Assembly: GCA_018056045.1 (NCBI GenBank)
Contig: JAGPGI010000071.1
Coordinates: 1 to 9,938 of the forward strand
From: Paracoccus sp. (in: a-proteobacteria)
GTDB taxonomy: Bacteria; Pseudomonadota; Alphaproteobacteria; Rhodobacterales; Rhodobacteraceae
Reading direction: 5' to 3'
DNA: 9,938 bases
This document shows, piece after piece, positions 1 to 9,135 of the stretch. The position numbers and the translations under genes were made by a program. The number at the start of each line of letters is the position of its first letter. Within the stretch, counting starts at the first letter, position 1. The notes below the pieces were generated by a model that was not told the origin of the DNA, made no database searches, and saw nothing but the letters and a program-made list of their open reading frames with translations.

Positions 1-2511
<2,511 letters not shown>

Positions 2512-2518
2512 GTCGGAA

Positions 2519-2527
2519 CGAGGGGAG
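2519..2527 (+). promoter_or_regulatory. Ribosome binding site of aceF
   Basis: A strong purine-rich Shine-Dalgarno sequence, AGGGGAG at 2521-2527, sits 9 nt before the ATG at 2537. It supports that start. It lies inside the 25-nt gap after the aceE stop, which leaves no room for a separate promoter and terminator. Confidence 0.75.
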
Positions 2528-2536
2528 ACCTGACAT

Positions 2537-3799
2537 ATGGCTATCGAAGTAAAAGTTCCCGATATCGGCGATTTCAAGGACGTGCCGGTGATCAGCATCC
2601 TGGTCGCGGTGGGCGACACCGTCGCCGCCGAGGATCCGCTGATCGAGCTGGAATCCGACAAGGCGACGATGGAGGTGCCCAGCCCCGTCGCGGGCAAGGT
2701 CGCCGCGATCTCGGTCAAGGAAGGCGACCGGGTGTCCGAAGGCGTGCTGATCCTGACGGTCGAGGCCGACGGCGCTGCCGATGCGCCCGTCGCGGCGGCC
2801 CCGGCAGCGACCCCGGCGGCGCTCGCCGCGACGCCGGCAGCCGCCCCGGCGGCAGTGGCGGCCCCGGCCCCGGTGACGGATGCGGGCTTTGGCAAGGCGC
2901 ATGCCTCGCCCTCGGTCCGCGCATTCGCGCGCCAGTTGGGCATCGACCTGTCCAAGGTCAACGGCACCGGCCGCAAGGGCCGCATCCTGCGCGAGGATCT
3001 GGTCAACAGCTTCAAGTCCGGCGCGGCCCCCGCCGCATCGGGCGGCGCGGCGCAGGGCGGCATGGGCATCCCGCCGATCCCGGTCATCGACTTCTCGAAA
3101 TTCGGCCCGGTCGAGAATGTCGAGATGGCGCGCATCAAGAAGCTGTCAGGCCCGGCGCTGCATCGTTCCTGGCTGAACGTGCCCCATGTCACCCATAACG
3201 AGGAAGCCGACATCACCGAGATCGACCAGTATCGCAAGGAACTGGACGACGCGGCGAAAAAGGACGGCTACCGGGTGACGCTTCTGTCCTTTGTCATCAA
3301 GGCCAGCGTCTCGGCGCTGAAGACGCATTGGGAGTTCAACTCCTCGATCCATCCCGACGGCGACAAGCTCATCCGCAAGGGCTATTACAATATCGGCTTT
3401 GCCGCCGACACGCCGAACGGGCTGGTCGTGCCGGTGATCAAGGATGCCGACCGCAAGGGCATCGTCCAGATTTCCAAGGAACTGGGCGAACTTTCCGCCA
3501 AGGCCCGCGCGGGCGAGCTGAAATCGGCGGACATGCAGGGGGCGACCTTCACCATCTCGTCGCTTGGCGGCATCGGGGGCACCTCCTTCACCCCCATCGT
3601 CAACGCGCCCGAGGTGGCGATCCTTGGCCTGACGCGGTCCAGGATGGCGCCGGTCTGGGACGGCGCGCAGTTCGTGCCGCGCAACATGCTGCCCATGTCG
3701 CTCAGCTATGACCACCGCGCCATCGACGGGGCGCTGGCCGCCCGCTTTGCCGCGACCCTGAAATACCTGCTCGGCGACGTGCGCCGGATCATGCTCTGA
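2537..3799 (+). CDS. aceF: Dihydrolipoamide acetyltransferase, E2 of pyruvate dehydrogenase, single lipoyl domain
   Basis: E2 forms the core of the pyruvate dehydrogenase complex and moves the acetyl group from its lipoyl arm to CoA. The protein has 420 residues. Residues 1-76 are a lipoyl domain with the lipoylated lysine at 42 (context ESDKATMEV). Residues ~77-120 are an Ala/Pro-rich flexible linker. Residues ~122-157 are the peripheral subunit-binding domain (ASPSVRAFARQLGIDL, then GTGRKGRIL). Residues ~195-420 are the catalytic acyltransferase domain, with the active-site motif DHRAIDG at 392-398 (His393, Asp397). E. coli AceF has three lipoyl domains; this one has one, as in many other bacteria. 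A second lipoyl domain is carried by the downstream E3. The ATG at 2537 is supported by a strong Shine-Dalgarno. The stop is 15 nt before the lpdA start. Confidence 0.96.
   Translation: MAIEVKVPDIGDFKDVPVISILVAVGDTVAAEDPLIELESDKATMEVPSPVAGKVAAISVKEGDRVSEGVLILTVEADGAADAPVAAAPAATPAALAATPAAAPAAVAAPAPVTDAGFGKAHASPSVRAFARQLGIDLSKVNGTGRKGRILREDLVNSFKSGAAPAASGGAAQGGMGIPPIPVIDFSKFGPVENVEMARIKKLSGPALHRSWLNVPHVTHNEEADITEIDQYRKELDDAAKKDGYRVTLLSFVIKASVSALKTHWEFNSSIHPDGDKLIRKGYYNIGFAADTPNGLVVPVIKDADRKGIVQISKELGELSAKARAGELKSADMQGATFTISSLGGIGGTSFTPIVNAPEVAILGLTRSRMAPVWDGAQFVPRNMLPMSLSYDHRAIDGALAARFAATLKYLLGDVRRIML
2636..2679 (+). repeat. Copy 1 of a 44-nt near-perfect repeat within the lipoyl domains
   Basis: This stretch surrounds the lipoyl-lysine codon of aceF. 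It matches 3908-3951 in lpdA at 43 of 44 positions; the only difference is C at 2648 against T at 3920. The last 31 bases are identical. It is a coding repeat inside two homologous lipoyl domains, not a mobile element. Confidence 0.9.
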
Positions 3800-3807
3800 A
3801 AGGAAGG
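3799..3807 (+). promoter_or_regulatory. Ribosome binding site of lpdA
   Basis: AAAGGAAGG overlaps the last base of the aceF stop codon and sits 7 nt before the ATG at 3815. It fixes the start of the lipoylated E3 and is consistent with translation from one polycistronic mRNA. Confidence 0.75.
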
Positions 3808-3814
3808 CACGTTC

Positions 3815-5542
3815 ATGGAAGTCAAAGTCCCCGATATCGGTGATTTCAAGGATGTCCCCGTCATCAGCCTGCTGGTGGCGGTGGGCGACGAGGTGACCAA
3901 GGAACAGCCGCTGATCGAGTTGGAATCCGACAAGGCGACGATGGAGGTGCCTTCCCCCGCGGCGGGCAAGGTGGCGTCCATCGCCGTCAAGGTCGGCGAC
4001 AAGGTGTCCGAGGGCGCGCTGATCCTGGTGCTGGAAGGTGCCGGGGCCGCGACCGCCCCGGCAGCCGCCGCACCGGCTGCGGCATCGACTGCGGGCCCGG
4101 CTGCGGCCCCGGCTGCGGGCGGCGGTGATGTGCATGCCGAGGTGGTCGTGCTGGGTTCCGGACCCGGCGGCTATACGGCGGCCTTTCGCGCCGCCGATCT
4201 GGGCAAGAAGGTCGTGCTGATCGAAAAGGATCCATCCCTTGGCGGCGTCTGCCTGAACGTGGGCTGCATCCCCTCCAAGGCGCTGCTGCACGCGGCCAAG
4301 GTCATCACCGAGGCCGAGGAAATGGCGCATCACGGCGTCACCTTCGCCGCCCCGCAGGTCGATCTGGACGGCTTGCGCGGCTGGAAGGATTCGGTGATCA
4401 AGCAACTGACCGGCGGGCTTGCGGGTCTGGCCAAGGGCCGCAAGGTGACGGTGGTGAATGGCTATGGCCGCTTCACCGGCCCGAACATGATCGAGGTGGA
4501 CAATAACGGCGCGAAATCCACCGTCAGCTTTGATCAATGCATCATCGCGGCGGGCTCGGAATCCGTCACCCTGCCGTTCATCCCGCATGACGACCCCCGC
4601 GTGATCGACTCGACCGGCGCGCTGGAACTAGCCGATGTGCCGGGCCGGCTGCTGGTGCTGGGCGGCGGCATCATCGGGCTGGAAATGGCCTGCGTCTATG
4701 ATGCCCTGGGGTCCAGGGTCACGGTGGTCGAGTTGATGGACCAGATCATCCCCGGCGCCGACAAGGACATCGTCAAGCCCCTGCACAAGCGCATCGAGGG
4801 CCGGTATGAAAAGATCCTGCTGAAGACCAAGGTGACGGCGGTGACGGCGGGCGAGGACGGCCTGACCGTCACCTTCGAGGACGACAAGGGCGCGACCAGC
4901 ACCGACACCTTCGACCGCCTTCTGGTCGCCGTGGGCCGCAAGCCCAACGGCAAGCTGATCGGCGCCGAGGCGGCGGGCGTCGCGGTGGACGATCGCGGTT
5001 TTATCGCGGTGGACAACCAGCAGCGCACCAATGTCGCCCATATCTTCGCCATCGGCGACGTGGTGGGCCAGCCGATGCTGGCGCACAAGGCCGTGCACGA
5101 GGGCAAGGTCGCCGCCGAGGTCTGCGCGGGCCACAAGCGTTTCTTCGACGCCCGCGTGATTCCCTCGGTCGCCTATACCGACCCGGAAGTTGCCTGGGTC
5201 GGCCTGACCGAGGCGCAGGCCAAGGCCGAGGGGCGCAAGACCGGCAAGGGGGTCTTTCCCTGGGCGGCCTCGGGCCGGTCGCTGTCGCTTGGGCGGTCCG
5301 AGGGCATCACCAAGCTGGTCTTCGACGAGGCCGACGACCGGGTGATCGGCGCGGCCATCGTCGGCCCCAATGCGGGCGACCTGATCGCCGAGGTGGCGCT
5401 GGCCATCGAGATGGGCGCCGATGCCGTCGATCTGGGCCACACCATCCACCCGCATCCGACGCTGAGCGAAACCGTGAACTTCGCCGCCGAGATGTTCGAG
5501 GGCACGATCACCGACCTGATCCCGCCGAAAAAGCGGCATTGA
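3815..5542 (+). CDS. lpdA: Dihydrolipoyl dehydrogenase (E3) with an N-terminal lipoyl domain
   Basis: E3 reoxidises the dihydrolipoyl arm of E2 and reduces NAD+ through FAD and a redox disulfide. The protein has 575 residues, about 100 more than a plain E3 (~470). The extra part is a lipoyl domain (residues 1-74, lipoyl lysine at 40 in ESDKATMEV) and an Ala/Pro/Gly-rich linker (~75-104). The flavoprotein then follows: FAD-binding GSGPGG at 114-119, the redox-active pair Cys146 and Cys151 in [16 protein letters not shown]-binding GGGIIGLE at 283-290, the second FAD motif IFAIGDV at 410-416, and the dimerisation-domain active site HPHPTLSE at 545-552 with catalytic His547 and Glu552. Lipoylated E3 proteins are known, for example PdhL of Ralstonia eutropha. 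Placement directly after aceE and aceF marks this as the E3 dedicated to pyruvate dehydrogenase. All catalytic residues are present. Confidence 0.96.
   Translation: MEVKVPDIGDFKDVPVISLLVAVGDEVTKEQPLIELESDKATMEVPSPAAGKVASIAVKVGDKVSEGALILVLEGAGAATAPAAAAPAAASTAGPAAAPAAGGGDVHAEVVVLGSGPGGYTAAFRAADLGKKVVLIEKDPSLGGVCLNVGCIPSKALLHAAKVITEAEEMAHHGVTFAAPQVDLDGLRGWKDSVIKQLTGGLAGLAKGRKVTVVNGYGRFTGPNMIEVDNNGAKSTVSFDQCIIAAGSESVTLPFIPHDDPRVIDSTGALELADVPGRLLVLGGGIIGLEMACVYDALGSRVTVVELMDQIIPGADKDIVKPLHKRIEGRYEKILLKTKVTAVTAGEDGLTVTFEDDKGATSTDTFDRLLVAVGRKPNGKLIGAEAAGVAVDDRGFIAVDNQQRTNVAHIFAIGDVVGQPMLAHKAVHEGKVAAEVCAGHKRFFDARVIPSVAYTDPEVAWVGLTEAQAKAEGRKTGKGVFPWAASGRSLSLGRSEGITKLVFDEADDRVIGAAIVGPNAGDLIAEVALAIEMGADAVDLGHTIHPHPTLSETVNFAAEMFEGTITDLIPPKKRH
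3908..3951 (+). repeat. Copy 2 of the 44-nt near-perfect repeat within the lipoyl domains
   Basis: This is the partner of 2636-2679, in direct orientation and 1272 nt away, with one mismatch. It covers the lipoyl-lysine region of lpdA. Such long identity between separate genes could allow gene conversion, or unequal recombination that would fuse aceF and lpdA. Confidence 0.9.
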
Positions 5543-5622
5543 CCTGTCGGCGGCGGCGGCCCTTCGTGGTCTCCGCCGCTGGCCCGATTCATGGCCACGG
5601 GGCGCGCCACCCTCTGGCGCCG

Positions 5623-5633
5623 GAAGAAGGAAG
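5623..5633 (+). promoter_or_regulatory. Ribosome binding site that fixes the dld start
   Basis: The purine tract GAAGAAGGAAG lies 7 nt before the ATG at 5641. The dld frame is open back to a TTG at 5539 that overlaps the lpdA stop. That extension has no comparable Shine-Dalgarno and encodes no family sequence, so the ATG at 5641 is preferred. Confidence 0.75.
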
Positions 5634-5640
5634 ATCCCGG

Positions 5641-7341
5641 ATGACGACGACAGAACAGATCGCCACGCGTGCCGCGCTGCTGGACCGGCTTGCCGGGATC
5701 GTGGGGGCGGGCAATGTGCTGACCGCACCGCGCACCACCCGCCGCTTTACCCGCGGTTTCCGCTATGGCTCCGGTCCGGTCGCGGCTGTGGTCCGGCCCG
5801 GTTCGCTGGTCGAATTGTGGCGGGTTCTGAACGCCGCCGTCGCGGCCGGGCGGGCGGTGATCCTGCAAGCCGCGAATACCGGCCTGACGGGCGGCTCGAC
5901 CCCATGGGGCGAGGATTACGACCGCGAGATCGTGCTGGTCAGCGTCATGCGCCTGCGCGGCATCCATCTGCTGGGCGGCGGCGAGCAGGTCGTCTGCCTG
6001 CCCGGCGCGACGCTGGACGCTCTGGAAAAATCCCTGCGCCCGCTGGGGCGCGAGCCCCATTCCGTGATCGGGTCGAGCTGCATCGGCGCCTCTGTCCTGG
6101 GGGGCATCTGCAACAATTCCGGCGGCGCGCTGATCCGGCGCGGCCCGGCCTATACCGAGATGACGCTTTATGCCGAAGTCCGCGCGGATGGCTCGGTCGC
6201 GCTGGTCAACCATCTGGGTCTTGATCTGGGCGACGACCCCGAGGAAATCCTGGCCCGCGTCGAGGCGGGCGACCTGCCCCCGCCCGCGCCGACCGACGCC
6301 TGGGCCTCGGACCGCGAATATGCCAGCCATGTGCGTGAGGTCGATGCGCCCACCCCGGCGCGGTTCAACGCCGATCCCCGGCGGCTGCATGAAAGCGCGG
6401 GCTGCGCGGGCAAGCTGGCGGTCTTCGCCGTGCGGCTGGACACGTTTCAGGCCGAAAAGGACACGGCGGTCTTTTACATCGGCACCAACGACCCGGCCGA
6501 GTTGACCGAGATCCGCCGCCATATCCTGTCGCAATTCGACAGCCTGCCCATCGCCGGCGAATACATCCATCGCGAAGCCTATGACGTGGCGGCGAAATAC
6601 GGCAAGGACACCTTTCTGTTCATCCGGAAGGCCGGCACCGACCGGATGCCCGCGCTGTTCAATGCCAAGGCGCGCATGGATGCGCTGACCGAACGGCTGC
6701 GGCTGGGCACCACGCTGTCGGACCGGCTGGCGCAGGCGGTGGCCGGGTTGTTCCCGCAGCACCTGCCCGCGCGCATGAACGATTTCCGCGACCGCTATGA
6801 ACACCATCTGCTGCTGCGCATGGGCGGGGCGGGCATCGGCGAGGCGCGCGCCTATCTGTCGGGGCTGTTCCCGTCGGCCAATGGCGACATGTTCGAATGC
6901 ACCCCGGCCGAGGGGGCGGCCGCCTTTCTGCATCGTTTCGCGGTGGCCGGTGCGGCGGTGCGCTATCGCGCCATCCATGCCCGGCAGGTCGAGGACATCG
7001 TGGCGCTGGACATCGCCCTGCGCCGCGACGACCGCGATTGGGTAGAGGTGCTGCCCGCGGATCTGGATGCGAAGATCGGCAAGAAACTGTATTACGGGCA
7101 TTTCTTCTGCCACGTCTTCCATCAGGATTATGTCGTGAACAAGGGTCACGACTGCCAGGCAGTGGAACATGAGATGTGGCGCTTGCTGGACGAACGCGGC
7201 GCCGAATATCCGGCCGAGCACAATGTCGGCCACCTGTATCGCGCCAAGCCGGAACTGGCGGGCTTTTATCGGTCCATCGACCCGACCAACAGCCTGAACC
7301 CCGGCATCGGCCAGACCTCGAAATGCGCGCATTGGTCCTGA
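5641..7341 (+). CDS. dld: Quinone-dependent D-lactate dehydrogenase
   Basis: This is a peripheral membrane FAD enzyme that oxidises D-lactate to pyruvate and passes electrons to the quinone pool (EC 1.1.5.12). The protein has 566 residues against 571 in E. coli Dld, and it aligns along its whole length. Conserved landmarks: QAANTGLTGGSTP (residues 76-88) and SVIGSSCIGASV...GGICNNSGG (141-162) in the FAD-binding domain; CAGKLAVFAVRLDTF near 255-269; YYGHFFCHVFHQDY at 484-497; YPAEHNVGHLY at 523-533 with His527 and His531; and a C-terminal DPTNSLNPGIG segment. The ATG at 5641 matches the E. coli N-terminus (MTTT) and has a good ribosome binding site. The gene begins 98 nt after lpdA on the same strand with no terminator visible between them. 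It may therefore be cotranscribed and would supply pyruvate directly to the encoded pyruvate dehydrogenase; that link is inference. Confidence 0.96.
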   Translation: MTTTEQIATRAALLDRLAGIVGAGNVLTAPRTTRRFTRGFRYGSGPVAAVVRPGSLVELWRVLNAAVAAGRAVILQAANTGLTGGSTPWGEDYDREIVLVSVMRLRGIHLLGGGEQVVCLPGATLDALEKSLRPLGREPHSVIGSSCIGASVLGGICNNSGGALIRRGPAYTEMTLYAEVRADGSVALVNHLGLDLGDDPEEILARVEAGDLPPPAPTDAWASDREYASHVREVDAPTPARFNADPRRLHESAGCAGKLAVFAVRLDTFQAEKDTAVFYIGTNDPAELTEIRRHILSQFDSLPIAGEYIHREAYDVAAKYGKDTFLFIRKAGTDRMPALFNAKARMDALTERLRLGTTLSDRLAQAVAGLFPQHLPARMNDFRDRYEHHLLLRMGGAGIGEARAYLSGLFPSANGDMFECTPAEGAAAFLHRFAVAGAAVRYRAIHARQVEDIVALDIALRRDDRDWVEVLPADLDAKIGKKLYYGHFFCHVFHQDYVVNKGHDCQAVEHEMWRLLDERGAEYPAEHNVGHLYRAKPELAGFYRSIDPTNSLNPGIGQTSKCAHWS

Positions 7342-7379
7342 TATTTCGTAGACCTGGGGCAGATCAGGACGGGTGCCCC
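7335..7379 (+). other. Two interleaved inverted repeats at the dld stop codon (possible pseudoknot or weak terminator)
   Basis: GTCCTGAT at 7335-7342, which includes the dld stop codon, is a perfect inverted repeat of ATCAGGAC at 7363-7370. GGGGCA at 7356-7361, inside that loop, is a perfect inverted repeat of TGCCCC at 7374-7379, outside it. The order of arms is that of an H-type pseudoknot. The connecting loop across the 8-bp stem would be only 3 nt, so full formation of both stems may be strained. No T-run follows, so this is not a standard intrinsic terminator. Chance pairing in GC-rich DNA cannot be excluded. Confidence 0.4.
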
Positions 7380-7760
7380 CGCTCAAGATCCAGATCGCGA
7401 AAGACGTCCTCGCCAACCCGTCTGTAGTCGACAGAGCCATGCAGCTTGTCGAGTTGAAGGACGCCGCCAACGAAGCCCGCGCGTGCGGTGCCGCCACGCC
7501 GGGGCAGGATGTCAGGATGCATCGCTGCCGCGCTCTGCGCGAAAATCCATTCTGGGACGAACCGCCGCGCGCATCAGGAAGAAAAGCCGCCGCAGACAAC
7601 AATCCAAGTTATCGGCCGCGTGGCAGCAGCCATTGGCAGGGGAACCGGCGGCGGTCGGTGCTTGATGCTTTGGCTTCCGTCACCGCAAATCCGGCACGAC
7701 GACGGGTTCGAACAGCACCGTATCCTTTGGCTGGTTCAATGCCGATTGCGCCCGGCGCGC
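7342..7760. other. Spacer of about 420 nt between convergent dld and rarD, no confident gene
   Basis: No recognised protein or RNA is encoded here. Two open stretches overlap. One is on the + strand from a GTG at 7373 (begins MPPLKIQIAKDVLANPS), has GC-rich third positions at first, but runs into the antisense of rarD. The other is on the - strand, open from 7573 to a stop at 7364; its only internal ATG (7522) would give 52 residues containing LHGSVDYRRVGEDVFRDLDL. Neither start has a good Shine-Dalgarno. The segment 7540-7640 is locally more A-rich than its neighbours. It may be a decayed gene or the edge of an old insertion, but no transposase motif or terminal repeat pair is visible. Confidence 0.45.
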
Positions 7761-8600
7761 CTATTGCATCCGGCCGGTCACCCTGGCCTTGCGGCGCGCG
7801 GCGCCATATTGCCGCCACAACCCAAGAGAATACAGCACCAGCGCCGCCCAGATCAGCGGAAAGGCGATCCGGCGCGACTGGTCGAACGGCTCGCCAAAGA
7901 CCAGCACCGCGTAGAGAAAGATCAGCGTCGGGGCGATATATTGCAGGATGCCGACGGTGGACAGGCGCACCAGCTTGGCGCCATTGGCATAGAGCATCAG
8001 CGGAACGGCCGTGACCACCCCGCAGCCCGCCAGCAGCAACGTGTCGGCGGCCGTGCCTGTGCCAAAATGCGACTGTCCGGTCAGCCCCAGCCACAGCAGG
8101 ATGGCCGCCGCAAAGGGGCACAGCACCAGCACCTCAAGCGTGAAGCCCTGGTTGGGGCCAAGCGGCAGGCTTTTCTTGCAATAGGAATAGAACCCCCAGC
8201 ACAGGGTCAGCCCCAATGCCACCAGCGGCAGGCGGCCCGCCTGCACGGTCATGATGACGACGGCGGCCGCCGCCAGCGCGATGGCCGCCAGCTGTGTCCG
8301 GCCCAGCCGTTCCTTCAACAGCACCGCCCCCAGAAAGACGCTGAACAGAGGGTTGATATAGCAACCCAGCGCCGCCTCCATCGCGTGATCGTTGGCGATG
8401 GCCCAGACATAGATCAGCCAGTTGACCGAGATCAGAGCCGCCGTCAGCACCGCCATGGCCAGCAGGCGCGGCGCGTGCAGGGCGGCGGTCACCTCGGCCG
8501 TGCGTCCTTGCCAAATCAGCACCGCCGCCGCGATGGGCAGCGACCAGATCACCCGATGGGCGACGACCTCGACCGGTGGGACATGCGCCAGCGCCTTCAT
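7761..8600 (-). CDS. rarD: RarD-like transporter of the DMT (EamA) superfamily, 5' end uncertain
   Basis: This is an inner-membrane permease of the RarD family (drug/metabolite transporters; substrate not known). From the Met at 8600 it has 279 residues of mostly hydrophobic helices. Family-typical stretches include AHRVIWS (14-20), NWLIYVWAI (60-68), LGCYINPL (78-85), KERLGRTQLA (96-105) and RLSTVGILQYIAPT (212-225), which align with E. coli RarD. The conserved first helix (LTYVLWGFLPLY) is encoded in the same frame upstream of this Met, from 8660 to 8601. A TAG at 8661-8663 closes that frame, and no ATG, GTG or TTG lies between the TAG and 8600. The Met at 8600 is therefore only the first standard start and probably not the ancestral one. 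The gene may be a recent pseudogene, may use an unusual start, or may contain a sequence error. It converges on dld and diverges from the DUF1127 gene. Confidence 0.8.
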   Translation of the reverse strand: MKALAHVPPVEVVAHRVIWSLPIAAAVLIWQGRTAEVTAALHAPRLLAMAVLTAALISVNWLIYVWAIANDHAMEAALGCYINPLFSVFLGAVLLKERLGRTQLAAIALAAAAVVIMTVQAGRLPLVALGLTLCWGFYSYCKKSLPLGPNQGFTLEVLVLCPFAAAILLWLGLTGQSHFGTGTAADTLLLAGCGVVTAVPLMLYANGAKLVRLSTVGILQYIAPTLIFLYAVLVFGEPFDQSRRIAFPLIWAALVLYSLGLWRQYGAARRKARVTGRMQ

Positions 8601-8655
8601 GTAAAGCGGCAGAAAGCCCCAGAGGACATAGGTCAGGATCGCCAGGACCAGGTGC

Positions 8656-8670
8656 GCGGACTATATCCGC
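8656..8670. promoter_or_regulatory. Short inverted repeat in the rarD/DUF1127 divergent region
   Basis: GCGGA and TCCGC form a perfect 5-bp inverted repeat around the 5-nt spacer CTATA. It sits about 50 nt upstream of the DUF1127 start and spans the TAG that closes the rarD frame. The TA-rich centre in GC-rich DNA suggests an operator or a -10-like element, but I see no matching -35 hexamer (TTGAC-type) at the usual distance. The repeat is short and could arise by chance. Confidence 0.25.
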
Positions 8671-8707
8671 CTTGTCCGAAACATGCCCGCAGGATGGGCA
8701 AGATGAG

Positions 8708-8713
8708 AAAAGG
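8708..8713 (+). promoter_or_regulatory. Ribosome binding site that favours the 8721 start of the DUF1127 gene
   Basis: AAAAGG ends 7 nt before the ATG at 8721. A second in-frame ATG at 8703 has AGGA at 8691-8694 with 8-nt spacing, so a 70-residue form is also possible. The first site is purine-richer and is preferred. Confidence 0.5.
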
Positions 8714-8720
8714 TGCCGAG

Positions 8721-8915
8721 ATGTCCGCTGTCGAAATGAGCCATAACCGTGCTGCCGCTGGTCTGGGTTCGGTCTTTGCCCGCGTGACGGCGACGGTCGC
8801 CGCCTGGAACGATGCCCGCATCACCCGCCGCGAACTGAACCGTCTGACGGATCGCGAACTGAGCGATATCGGCTTGTCCCGCGGCGATATCGAACGCGTT
8901 GCGCGCGGCCTATGA
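8721..8915 (+). CDS. Small DUF1127 (YjiS-like) protein
   Basis: This is a 64-residue basic protein. Its C-terminal half has the DUF1127 pattern: RRELNRLTDRELSDIGLSR at about 36-54, followed by GDIERVARGL to the end. The N-terminal half contains VTATVAAWNDARITRR, likely helical. DUF1127 proteins are small, arginine-rich and often stress-induced in alphaproteobacteria; CcaF1 of Rhodobacter sphaeroides is reported to bind RNA. The role of this one is not known. It is transcribed divergently from rarD and ends in a strong intrinsic terminator 23 nt after its stop, so it is probably a monocistronic unit. The frame stays open far upstream, but that part is antisense to rarD and not real coding sequence. 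Confidence 0.85.
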   Translation: MSAVEMSHNRAAAGLGSVFARVTATVAAWNDARITRRELNRLTDRELSDIGLSRGDIERVARGL

Positions 8916-8937
8916 AGCCAGCCCGATCAATGAACAG

Positions 8938-8965
8938 ACCCCGCGGCGCAGCCTCGGGGTTTTTT
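8938..8965 (+). terminator. Rho-independent terminator of the DUF1127 gene
   Basis: ACCCCG (8938-8943) pairs with CGGGGT (8955-8960). Inside, GGC (8945-8947) pairs with GCC (8951-8953) around a GCA loop, after one C/T mismatch. Six T residues follow the GC stem (8960-8965). Position and shape are those of a standard intrinsic terminator on the + strand. Confidence 0.85.
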
Positions 8966-9086
8966 CATGCGCGGGCGGTGGACGTCCGAGGTTCCGCATG
9001 TTCGCAGACCAGGGCAGGAAAGAAACGGCCTGTCATCATGCGCAAGGCTGTGTGAGCGGTCGCAGCGGGTGGATGGCGGCCGATGC

Positions 9087-9120
9087 GCCCCGCGCCAATC
9101 CCGCGCCCAACTGACGGGGC
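9087..9120. terminator. Possible weak hairpin between the DUF1127 unit and the DMT gene
   Basis: GCCCCG (9087-9092) is the inverted repeat of CGGGGC (9115-9120) with a 22-nt loop. It lies 16 nt past the stop of the minus-strand DMT gene, where a terminator would be expected. No T-run follows on the minus strand, so it could only be a weak or Rho-assisted terminator. The rest of 8966-9135 shows nothing I can name. Confidence 0.25.
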
Positions 9121-9135
9121 TTCTGCTGTGGCGGG

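Noticed and set aside
3146..4588. 480-residue open frame on the minus strand across aceF and lpdA
   Set aside because: It is a shadow of two well supported genes. The HLHRRL-like repeats in it are the antisense of the two lipoyl domains.
5601..5608. GGCGCGCC palindromes at 5601-5608 and 7754-7761
   Set aside because: These are two copies of an 8-bp palindrome in GC-rich DNA, with no shared context or flanking repeat that would suggest attachment or insertion sites.
5539..5640. TTG start for dld that overlaps the lpdA stop
   Set aside because: The extra 34 residues have no counterpart in the Dld family, and the strong ribosome binding site is in front of the ATG at 5641.
5173..7602. 809-residue open frame on the minus strand across dld and the end of lpdA
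   Set aside because: It is antisense to two genes with full family alignments. Its translation is Arg/Gly/Ala-rich with no family signature, as expected for the opposite strand of GC-rich coding DNA.
7690..7735. tRNA-like GGTTCGAAC motif
   Set aside because: The flanking bases do not form a T-stem, and no acceptor or anticodon arms are found around it on either strand.
7488..8720. Long plus-strand frame that leads into the DUF1127 gene
   Set aside because: Its first ~400 codons are antisense to rarD and rich in Gln, Arg and His. Only the last 64-70 codons match a family.
9016..9056. Possible leader peptide ATG at about 9038 (five codons, then TGA)
   Set aside because: The purine-rich stretch is too far from the ATG, and no plus-strand gene follows that it could control.
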